From contig JAEZDC010000059.1 of NCBI GenBank assembly GCA_023429825.1, positions 1 to 38,179 on the forward strand: DNA of 38,179 nucleotides. Reading direction: 5' to 3'. This document shows, one piece after another, positions 32,588 to 38,179 of this stretch. Position 1 is the stretch's first letter. Every line of letters starts with the position of its first letter. This DNA is from Bacteroidota bacterium. Lineage in GTDB: Bacteria > Bacteroidota > Bacteroidia > Chitinophagales > Chitinophagaceae. The notes beneath the pieces were generated by a model that did no database searches, had not been told where the DNA came from, and saw nothing but the letters and a program-made list of their open reading frames with translations. The position numbers and the translations under genes were made by a program.

Positions 32588-32671
32588 TTTGAGATATTTT
32601 GGCCTTCAGGCCGATTATTTAGAATACTGTGGGTTCCTATCCAAACACACAGCCCGTTCTTTTTAAACGGG
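32588..32671 (-). promoter_or_regulatory. Structured rplM leader, candidate L13 autoregulatory RNA
   Basis: Between the predicted start of transcription (~32668) and the rplM ATG, three hairpins can be drawn in ~80 bases on the minus strand. They are CCCGTT/AACGGG (plus-strand positions 32653-32658 and 32666-32671), CTGTG/CACAG (32628-32632 and 32648-32652) and GGCC-TGAA-GGCC (32601-32612). L13 leaders that bind the protein are known in Firmicutes. Whether this one works likewise is inferred. Confidence 0.5.
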
Positions 32672-32674
32672 TGG

Positions 32675-32705
32675 CAAAGGTGCGGGGATGCAATGGTTTT
32701 ACAAA
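32675..32705 (-). promoter_or_regulatory. Bacteroidetes-type promoter for the rplM operon
   Basis: On the minus strand: TTTG (32705 to 32702), 19 bases, CACCTTTG (32682 to 32675). Spacing is ideal and only the first base of the -7 element departs from TAnnTTTG. Confidence 0.7.
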
Positions 32706-33032
32706 GAAAAAAGGGAAGTATTTTATAAACAAGACCAAAATCAGGCTGATAATCAATATAAAAATTGACTTAAATTTTAAATAGCCTCAATTTTTTCATC
32801 AAAAGTAGTGAAAGGCATAATAATATATAGATATCATTCGGACCTGGTTAGGGTCTGGGTCGCCTCTGCATCCCTTCTGCTTCGCTAATAAAAAAACGAA
32901 GGATGACCGAACGAGACCCGAACGAGACCCTAAGCAAACCCTACCATCGTGTATATAAAAAACACATTGTCTTAATAATGGCATAGCGTTGGTTTTACAA
33001 TTTGCGGAGAATTACACAGTGGGAGGTATCAG
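32706..33032. other. Spacer between rplM promoter and metallophosphoesterase, with an inverted-repeat element
   Basis: AT-rich DNA without a supported gene surrounds a GC-richer block at ~32838-32945. In that block TTAGGGTCTGGGTC faces GGGTC-TTAGGGTCT in inverse order, CATCC...TTCG faces CGAAGGATG across an A-run, and GAACGAGACCC is repeated twice in tandem (32909-32930). It looks like a small decayed mobile or palindromic element. Confidence 0.55.
32838..32945. repeat. Imperfect palindromic element with two tandem 11-mers
   Basis: Outer arms GGTTAGGGTCT and the complement of AGACCCTAAGCAAACC, and inner arms CATCCCTTCTGCTTCG and CGAAGGATG, surround TAATAAAAAAA. Two exact copies of GAACGAGACCC follow each other at 32909-32919 and 32920-32930. 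Base composition differs sharply from the flanks. No transposase or flanking target repeat was identified. Confidence 0.45.
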
Positions 33033-33953
33033 ATGATAGACAGGAGGTCTTTTTTACGGAGCGGATTTTTAGGAAGCATTGGAGCATTGGCTTTTGGAAA
33101 AACTTCATTTGCGGCAACGAGCGATAGTGATATTGCCACTCCGAAACAAAGAGCATTGCGCATTGCGCACATTACAGATTGCCACACTCAGCCTACAATT
33201 AAAACAGAAAAAGCGTTGAAGACTGTTGTAAAGCAGATCAGCAATATGGTGGACCGCCCTGATTTTATCGTTAATACAGGTGACACTGTTTTGGAGGCCA
33301 ATTATACTGAGGCAACTTATGTAGATAATTGCTGGCATGTTTGGCAGGAAGCGATCACGTACGCTTCATTACCTATATATAGTTGTATCGGCAATCACGA
33401 TATCTGGATTTCAAAAGATATACAGGAACATCAAAGAAAGTTTGAAGGGAAGAAATGGGCTTTGAATAACCTGGGTTTAACAGACCGCTATTATTCTTTC
33501 GAAGAAAACGGATGGAAGTTCATTGCATTGGATAGTAACAATGAAAAAGACTATTCATTAGATGACGACCAGTTTGCCTGGTTGCATCGTGAGATCAGCT
33601 CAACTGACAACCCGGTTTGTATTTTCTCTCATGTACCTATTATTTCGGCAGCAGCATTAATGTATGAATTGGAAAGAAAGAATATGACCAGAGTTGGCTT
33701 TCCAAAAAGAGATCAGCACAGCGATGTTAAGAAACTGAAGGACCTGTTCTTTCAAAACAAAAATGTGAAGCTCTGTTTAAGTGGCCACGTTCACTACATT
33801 GATGAAGTGGAATACTTAGGTGTGAAGTATATGTGCAATGGATCTGTTGCCGGTAATTGGTGGCAGGGCAAGCTCGATGAATTCCCGCCGGCATATGCCA
33901 TCATCGATCTTTACACAGATGGTACCGTTCAAAAAAAGCTTATTTATTATTAG
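33033..33953 (+). CDS. Tat-exported metallophosphoesterase
   Basis: A 306-residue protein with a twin-arginine signal, MIDRRSFLRSGFLGSIGALA, followed by FGKTSFAATS. The calcineurin-like phosphoesterase motifs appear in order: AHITDCHTQP (D-x-H), VNTGDTVLEA (GD), CIGNHDIW (GNHD), IFSHVPII (metal His) and LSGHVHYID (GHxH). It resembles the CpdA/Icc-like group, which acts on phosphodiesters or phosphomonoesters; the substrate is unknown. Tat export suggests folding with metal before export. The ATG at 33033 follows GGGAGG by 7 bases, an unusual Shine-Dalgarno-like site for this phylum. Its end overlaps the convergent GNAT gene by 14 bases. Confidence 0.92.
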   Translation: MIDRRSFLRSGFLGSIGALAFGKTSFAATSDSDIATPKQRALRIAHITDCHTQPTIKTEKALKTVVKQISNMVDRPDFIVNTGDTVLEANYTEATYVDNCWHVWQEAITYASLPIYSCIGNHDIWISKDIQEHQRKFEGKKWALNNLGLTDRYYSFEENGWKFIALDSNNEKDYSLDDDQFAWLHREISSTDNPVCIFSHVPIISAAALMYELERKNMTRVGFPKRDQHSDVKKLKDLFFQNKNVKLCLSGHVHYIDEVEYLGVKYMCNGSVAGNWWQGKLDEFPPAYAIIDLYTDGTVQKKLIYY

Positions 33954-34401
33954 ACGCTTCTTTGTACACTTCAGGAAAATGACGTTGCATAAACCTGTTC
34001 TGCAGTTCCGGTCCGAAAGACTTCCACCCAAACTGTTCATATAACTTATGCGCATCTCTTGTTGCAAGCATCCATCTTCTTAAGCCTTTCACTTCATCAT
34101 AATCCTGTATCACTTGCATCAACCATTTACTTAAACCTTTTCCACGATGCGCAGGTAAAATAAATACATCCGCCAGGTAAGCAAACGTTGCTTTATCTGT
34201 TATCAATCTTGCAAACCCTACCTGTTCTGTTTTATGAAAAACACCAAAGCACAACGAACCGTCTATCGAACGTTGCACCGTTTCTAACGGAATGTTATTC
34301 GCCCAATAAGATTCTCCTGAGAGATACTGATGAATTACATCTACCTGCATGAATGTTTTATCTGTTATGATAGTATAATCTCCTTTGGTAAATTGTTTCA
34401 T
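33940..34401 (-). CDS. GNAT family N-acetyltransferase
   Basis: A 153-residue single-domain GNAT. The acetyl-CoA binding motif A is DVFILPAHRGKGLSKWLMQV (R-G-K-G-L). Before it lies FGVFHKTEQVGFARLITDKA, and after it RRWMLATRDAHKLYEQFGWK, the C-terminal Y-x-x-F-G-W motif. Relatives acetylate small amines or protein ends; the substrate is unknown. It ends inside the 3' end of the convergent phosphoesterase gene. A hairpin 35 bases upstream points to transcription coming from further right. Confidence 0.92.
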   Translation of the reverse strand: MKQFTKGDYTIITDKTFMQVDVIHQYLSGESYWANNIPLETVQRSIDGSLCFGVFHKTEQVGFARLITDKATFAYLADVFILPAHRGKGLSKWLMQVIQDYDEVKGLRRWMLATRDAHKLYEQFGWKSFGPELQNRFMQRHFPEVYKEASNNK

Positions 34402-34435
34402 GATGATGAGTGAAAGATGAAGGATATATAAAAGA

Positions 34436-34462
34436 AAAAGTCCCGATAGAAATCGGGACTTT
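34436..34462 (-). terminator. Terminator-like hairpin before the GNAT gene
   Basis: AAAGTCCCGAT and ATCGGGACTTT form an 11-pair stem with an AGAA loop. On the minus strand the T-run (TTTTTCTTTT) is better than on the plus strand (TTTGTTAT). It lies between two divergent genes, where neither needs a terminator. Confidence 0.75.
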
Positions 34463-34815
34463 GTTATATGGATGGGTTAGTAAGTACCGGGAATTAAATT
34501 TCCCTACACAATATTAAAAAGGATTTTTTCTCGCACAAAAAAAATTTCAATCTTTTTTATTCACATTTTTTTTATGAATGTGGATTGCGCTTACCTGATT
34601 CTCACATTCTGATTGTTCATGGCTCTTGCAAAAGATGATTTCATTTGATATGAATGTAGCATTTGAATCTTCTGAAACACTGATAAAATAAAGGTTTCAG
34701 AAGAATGGTAATACAGCCGAATATGTTTTCATTCTTTTTGTGAATCATCTTCAACCAGGAATTCTCATATGGATTTACATTATGTACTTAACCGATTTCT
34801 CTACATTCATCCTAT
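34463..34815. other. Gene-free spacer, possible small-RNA region
   Basis: AT-rich DNA with long A/T runs (34530-34575) and an inverted repeat TTCTGAAAC (34670-34678)/GTTTCAGAA (34694-34702). No coding frame of note exists. The terminator-like hairpin at its left end points to a minus-strand transcript from here, but no consensus promoter was found on that strand. Confidence 0.35.
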
Positions 34816-34823
34816 TACCTTTG
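34816..34823 (+). promoter_or_regulatory. -7 element of the lpxD-like gene
   Basis: TACCTTTG matches TAnnTTTG exactly, 16 bases before the ATG at 34840. No clear TTTG was seen at the -33 place. Confidence 0.45.
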
Positions 34824-34839
34824 ACTTAAATTTTTACTT

Positions 34840-35799
34840 ATGAAGTTTCCTTCTCCCGTCAAACTTCAGTGGGTCGCATCACTGATCAATGCGCAACTGA
34901 TAGGCGATGCTAATGCAGAAGCAACAGGAATAAACGAGATACATAAGGTTGAGAAAGGAGATCTTGTATTTGTCGATCATCCAAAATATTATAGTAAGTG
35001 CCTGAACAGTGAAGCTTCATTCATTATTATCAATTCGGGAGATGTTGAATTACCCGAAGGAAAATCTATCCTTGTGAGTGATGAACCTTTCGAAGCTTAT
35101 CAAAAAATCGTTAGGCACTTCAAACCATTTCTTCCAGCATATAAACTTATTAGTGATTCCGCTGCAATCGGAGAAGGCACTGTGTTAATGCCTAATGTTT
35201 TTGTTGGTAACAATGTAACCATCGGGAGCAACTGCATCATCCATCCGAATGTTTCTATTCTGGATGATACCGAGATCGGCAACAACTGTATCATTCAATC
35301 GGGAACGGTGATCGGCAGCGATGCATTCTATTACAATACTAAAAAGAATAGAGAAGTATGGTACAAGAAAATGCTGAGCGGAGGTAAGGTAGTGATAGAA
35401 GATGATGTGGAGATTGGTGCTAATTGTGCAATTGATCGGGGTGTGAGTTCTGAGACAAGAATTGGAAAGGGAACGAAAATGGATAACCTTGTGCATATAG
35501 GTCATGATACAATCGTTGGTAAGAATTGTCTCTTTGCAGGACAGGTGGGGATAGCTGGTGCTACAACGATTGAAGACGGTGTAATTCTATGGGGGCAAGT
35601 AGGCGTAAGTAAAACTCTCACAATTGGTGCAGGCGCTGAAGTATACGCACAAAGTGGCGTGAAAGATTCCATTGATGGCGGGAAAAAATATTTTGGTTCA
35701 CCTGTTGAAGATGCACTAACTAAGAAAAAGGAATTTGTCTGGATTAAACGTATTCCTGAATTATGGAAGAAAGTAACTGAACATGAGAAAGGGCGATGA
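34840..35799 (+). CDS. lpxD: LpxD-family UDP-3-O-acylglucosamine N-acyltransferase
   Basis: Predicted to add the N-linked 3-hydroxyacyl chain in lipid A synthesis. Of 319 residues, the N-terminal LpxD-type domain (~1-100) includes EIHKVEKGDLVFVDHPKYYS. Left-handed beta-helix hexapeptide repeats follow (~105-290), such as IGEGTVLMPNVFVGNNVTIG and IGANCAIDRG. DNLVHIGHDTIVGKNCLFAG has His219 and His222, in the place of the catalytic His of LpxD, followed by a short helical end. At ~320 residues it is shorter than E. coli LpxD (341). Bacteroidota often have a second, shorter LpxD-like paralogue, and this may be that one, so the gene symbol is provisional. Confidence 0.82.
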   Translation: MKFPSPVKLQWVASLINAQLIGDANAEATGINEIHKVEKGDLVFVDHPKYYSKCLNSEASFIIINSGDVELPEGKSILVSDEPFEAYQKIVRHFKPFLPAYKLISDSAAIGEGTVLMPNVFVGNNVTIGSNCIIHPNVSILDDTEIGNNCIIQSGTVIGSDAFYYNTKKNREVWYKKMLSGGKVVIEDDVEIGANCAIDRGVSSETRIGKGTKMDNLVHIGHDTIVGKNCLFAGQVGIAGATTIEDGVILWGQVGVSKTLTIGAGAEVYAQSGVKDSIDGGKKYFGSPVEDALTKKKEFVWIKRIPELWKKVTEHEKGR

Positions 35800-35815
35800 G
35801 TGATCGCCCTTCTCT

Positions 35816-36709
35816 TTACAATTGCTCGAGCATCTTTTTTGCATTGGCATCATTGGGCTTTAGTTGCAAGACTCTTTCATAGCATTTTCTTGCCGCCACT
35901 TTATCCCCTGTAAGAAAATAATATTCTCCAAGGCTATCGTGTGTACCGGCTCTCTCCGGAAAAAGATATGTATTAAGCAGGAACACATTACCGGCCTCAG
36001 CTTTTCTTTCCTGCGCATACAACATATAACCTAACGCGTTAAACTCGCCGGCAGAAGCGCACAACGGTTTCAGGTTTGCAGCGATAGACTGTATTTCTTT
36101 TTCCGAACGAAGCTTATTCCTGTTGATTATCTTTTGCCACTCAAGGATGGCACCGTACTTTGGAATATATTTTTCTTTCGTTACAATTGATAACAGGTCC
36201 TTTTCCAGTGAAACAACAGGAGACTCCACGATACGTCCCATTTCTTTATTATTCTCATAAACGATGAAAGTAGGGACATGATGAATATTCTTGTTTCTTT
36301 CTTCGTGTTGCGGACTTTGTTTATAATGTTCCACTGTAAAATCTACAAGGATAAGTTTGATCCTGCTGGTGTCGTAATGAAGAGAATCGAGAATCTTAAG
36401 CATCCTGGGAACTTCTCTCTTACTATCGCCACACCATGAGCCAAGAAATATCTCCATTGTTGTATTGGAAAGAAGCTTTTGCAACGCAGCAATGGAACTA
36501 CTGTCTACAAAATGCTCATTATAGTACTTGTAAAACCATTCAGCATTTGAGCCCTGCTTAAACATATATGGAGCAGTATGACCAATGAGAATAGTTGATC
36601 CTTTTTTATTGATTATTTCTTTGTTTAGATATGGAGTGTTAGATGGAGCAATATTATTATTACAGGCAAACGCCAATACCACGGCGATGGCCATGATTAA
36701 ATTTTTCAT
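35816..36709 (-). CDS. Thioredoxin-fold protein with TPR tail, probable lipoprotein
   Basis: A 297-residue exported protein. The signal MKNLIMAIAVVLAFAC ends in a Cys that may be lipidated (relaxed lipobox). The thioredoxin domain (~70-180) has EIFLGSWCGDSKREVPRMLK, where the usual CxxC is C93-G-D-S96, a single-Cys site. VPTFIVYENNKEMGRIVESP follows, with the cis-Pro loop. A helical part with TPR repeats ends the protein (LGYMLYAQERKAEAGNVFLL, then LGEYYFLTGDKVAARKCYER). With one Cys, a dithiol oxidase/reductase role is unlikely; thiol binding or a structural role is possible. It is last in the minus-strand run, 42 bases after the small secreted protein gene. Confidence 0.82.
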   Translation of the reverse strand: MKNLIMAIAVVLAFACNNNIAPSNTPYLNKEIINKKGSTILIGHTAPYMFKQGSNAEWFYKYYNEHFVDSSSIAALQKLLSNTTMEIFLGSWCGDSKREVPRMLKILDSLHYDTSRIKLILVDFTVEHYKQSPQHEERNKNIHHVPTFIVYENNKEMGRIVESPVVSLEKDLLSIVTKEKYIPKYGAILEWQKIINRNKLRSEKEIQSIAANLKPLCASAGEFNALGYMLYAQERKAEAGNVFLLNTYLFPERAGTHDSLGEYYFLTGDKVAARKCYERVLQLKPNDANAKKMLEQL

Positions 36710-36751
36710 GATAATCAGTTTAGGTTATTAAATAAAAAGTGTAGATAGTAC

Positions 36752-37078
36752 CTAAACTTTTGGAGGCTGGAATATTGTATTTGAAAATTGAGAAAGATCA
36801 GCTTCTGTGTAGACGCAATGAACTTTAGCGGGCGATGTATGATAAGAAACAACAGAAACAACCTGGGTTACCAGGTAGATCCAATCAGCCTTAACTACAA
36901 CGTGATGATCGGTGTGATCAGCAGTTTTATTCTTTTCAAGGATGGGTTCGCAATTACAAATGTTCACCTTGGTGTTAGTAGCTACATCAACTACATAGTC
37001 AGCGTACGCTACGAGTTTTGCTACATCTGGTGCATACAAAGAAAGAGAGAGCAATATGGCAATGAAGTATTTCAACAA
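36752..37078 (-). CDS. Small secreted protein of unknown function
   Basis: A 108-residue protein that I do not recognise. A hydrophobic N-terminus (LKYFIAILLSLSLYAP) looks like a signal peptide. The mature part has NICNCEPI, then ADHTDHHVVV (a possible metal-binding His/Asp patch), VHCVYTEADL and the end FQPPKV. The His/Cys content and PP end recall small Bacteroidota metal-related proteins, but the match is loose. No ATG fits: the start is TTG (37076-37078), one base after the stop codon of the epimerase gene, so translation is probably coupled. A plus-strand frame overlaps (36788-37150) but has no signal peptide or context. Confidence 0.55.
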   Translation of the reverse strand: MLKYFIAILLSLSLYAPDVAKLVAYADYVVDVATNTKVNICNCEPILEKNKTADHTDHHVVVKADWIYLVTQVVSVVSYHTSPAKVHCVYTEADLSQFSNTIFQPPKV

Positions 37079-37079
37079 G

Positions 37080-38054
37080 CTACAAGTTATACCTTTTCTT
37101 CAAGTAAGAACATATTCTTGAAACGGTTTCAGATACTGGAGTATAATTAAACGCAGGAAACGCTTTTAGCAATTTACTATTATCAAAATATACTTTTGCC
37201 TGGGCTGTATTCGCTGTTTCTTTGGTAAGCAAAGGATCATTCCCCGAGAACGTTCCTTTCAAAGCTTCCATTCTCCAAACTACGGAAGCCATAAAAGGAG
37301 TTACTTTTTTGTGTGGAAGTTTTTTGCCAAAGCAATTTGCTATTTCATCAAACAATCCTTTGTAAGGAAGATTTGCTCCGTTCAAAATATAACGCTGTCC
37401 TGAGATATCGCTATCCATCAGCAACAGCATCGCTTTTACCACATCTTTCACGTCTACAAAACCACTCACACCATCTGTGTACCACGGGAACTCATTATAT
37501 ACAGACTGAAAGATCTTGGTCGATCCGCTATTCCAGTCTGTTTCTCCTAAAATAATACTTGGATTTACAATCACTGCATTTAGTCCTTCACCGATTCCTC
37601 TCCACACTTCCATCTCTGCCAAGTATTTAGTTCTGCCATATTCGCTATTACTGGTTTCCTTACTCCAGTTCATCGTTTCATTTACCATTGTATTCTTCCT
37701 GATCCTACCAAGTGCAGCAACAGAACTAACAAATAATAATTTTTTTACGCTTGCAGTAAGGCATGCATTTACAATGTTAACGGTTCCTTCAATGTTCGTT
37801 TTGTTGAGAAGTTCCAGTTTTTTAGGCGAGAAGGAAACCACCGCAGCACAATGATATACCTGCTCCACATCTTCAAGAGCATCTTCGAGAGCAAGAATAT
37901 CCAGTATATCTCCCTTTACCCATTCGATCTTATCAGCGGCCTCAAAAACAGGTATCGCAGTACGGTACAAAGCTTTCACCTGTTTACCTTCTTTGATCAA
38001 AGCCGTAGATAAATGCGACCCTACTAATCCTGTTGCGCCTGTTACAAGTATCAT
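37080..38054 (-). CDS. NAD-dependent epimerase/dehydratase (SDR) family protein
   Basis: A 324-residue extended SDR. The Rossmann motif is ILVTGATGLVGSHLSTALIK (GxxGxxG). Next come VYHCAAVVSFSPKK, the catalytic Tyr139-x-x-x-Lys143 in SEYGRTKYLAEME, and VIVNPSIILGETDW. The C-terminal part, with FVDVKDVVKAMLLLM and RYILNG, matches the dihydroflavonol-reductase/3-beta-HSD-like group. It probably reduces a carbonyl or epimerises a sugar with NAD(P)H; the substrate is not known. Its ATG lies one base after the stop of the 3-hydroxyacyl-CoA dehydrogenase gene (TAACATG), so the two form an operon. Confidence 0.9.
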   Translation of the reverse strand: MILVTGATGLVGSHLSTALIKEGKQVKALYRTAIPVFEAADKIEWVKGDILDILALEDALEDVEQVYHCAAVVSFSPKKLELLNKTNIEGTVNIVNACLTASVKKLLFVSSVAALGRIRKNTMVNETMNWSKETSNSEYGRTKYLAEMEVWRGIGEGLNAVIVNPSIILGETDWNSGSTKIFQSVYNEFPWYTDGVSGFVDVKDVVKAMLLLMDSDISGQRYILNGANLPYKGLFDEIANCFGKKLPHKKVTPFMASVVWRMEALKGTFSGNDPLLTKETANTAQAKVYFDNSKLLKAFPAFNYTPVSETVSRICSYLKKRYNL

Positions 38055-38055
38055 G

Positions 38056-38179
38056 TTAGTATTGATAAAATCCTTTCCCTGTTTTCCTTCCTAATTCACC
38101 TGCTTCCACTTTGGCTTTCTGCAAGGGTGATGGTGTTAGCCGTTCTGGTTCACCTAAAGCTTCCCAAACAATATTGCTT
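38056..38179 (-). CDS. 3-hydroxyacyl-CoA dehydrogenase, C-terminal end only
   Basis: The last 40 residues and stop are in the window; the rest lies beyond the right edge. The end reads EALGEPERLTPSPLQKAKVE and then GELGRKTGKGFYQY. G-R-K-T-G-K-G-F-Y-x-Y is the signature end of the C-terminal domain of 3-hydroxyacyl/3-hydroxybutyryl-CoA dehydrogenases, which oxidise the hydroxyl in beta-oxidation or butanoate metabolism. The subtype cannot be told from this piece. It is followed by the SDR gene with a one-base gap. Confidence 0.85.
   Translation of the reverse strand, partial: SNIVWEALGEPERLTPSPLQKAKVEAGELGRKTGKGFYQY

Noticed and set aside
32909..32930. Possible CRISPR or tandem-repeat array
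   Set aside because: Only two contiguous 11-mers without spacers, and no cas genes in the window.
32799..32984. 61-residue minus-strand frame
   Set aside because: It passes through the palindromic element; its composition follows the repeat and not a protein.
36788..37150. 120-residue plus-strand frame
   Set aside because: It overlaps the small secreted protein gene and the end of the SDR gene; no signal peptide, family resemblance or operon context.

Overview
The window reads as chromosomal DNA of a Bacteroidota bacterium, most likely a member of the Chitinophagaceae or a close relative (inference from gene content; no search was run). The signs are: several promoters of the Bacteroidetes type (TTTG, 18-19 bases, TAnnTTTG); starts mostly without a clear Shine-Dalgarno; a giant protein ending in a type IX secretion type B sorting domain; a 1107-residue SecA; a tiny THX ribosomal protein; a DUF4286 protein; and BNR-repeat (Asp-box) and GH31 secreted proteins. 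Most of the window is ordinary core genome. No phage, insertion sequence, CRISPR array, rRNA or tRNA gene was seen.

Layout. 1-5.0 kb: an Lrp/AsnC regulator translationally coupled to a Wzz-like chain-length protein and an O-antigen-ligase/polymerase-like membrane protein (+), meeting end to end a glycosyltransferase 2 and an alpha/beta hydrolase (-). 5.1-8.2 kb: a MarR regulator with a probable operator over its own promoter, a long acyl-CoA dehydrogenase and an Nfu-type Fe-S scaffold (+). 8.2-12.7 kb: secA (-) and trmD (+), divergent across a 425-base spacer with hairpins and dispersed repeats. 13.0-19.4 kb (-): an 11-fold Asp-box protein, a GH31 glycosidase and a LolA-like periplasmic protein. 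19.5-22.1 kb (+): adenine deaminase, a DUF4286 protein, HU and THX. 22.2-32.7 kb (-): rplM-rpsI-rpsB-tsf, then a 1893-residue PKD-repeat secreted protein, pyrH and pdxH. 33.0-38.2 kb: a Tat-exported metallophosphoesterase (+), a GNAT acetyltransferase (-), an LpxD-type acyltransferase (+), and a minus-strand run of 3-hydroxyacyl-CoA dehydrogenase (only its last 40 residues are inside), SDR epimerase, small secreted protein and thioredoxin-TPR lipoprotein.

How the genes work together. The rplM-tsf block and pyrH make a translation and nucleotide cluster, with a strong promoter and a hairpin-rich leader before rplM. The envelope genes (Wzz-like, Wzy/WaaL-like, GT2, LpxD, LolA-like, SecA, T9SS cargo) serve cell-surface assembly.

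The most unusual signal is a small dispersed intergenic repeat, core GTGCGACGCAA, with six copies at five sites (near 5.55, 11.6, 11.9, 22.9 and 30.6 kb). At two sites it sits in, or is half of, an inverted repeat. Other leads are hairpin-rich leaders of rplM and secA, an apparent minus-strand terminator with no gene behind it (34.4-34.8 kb), an internally duplicated T9SS giant, and a small protein with a TTG start coupled to the gene before it.
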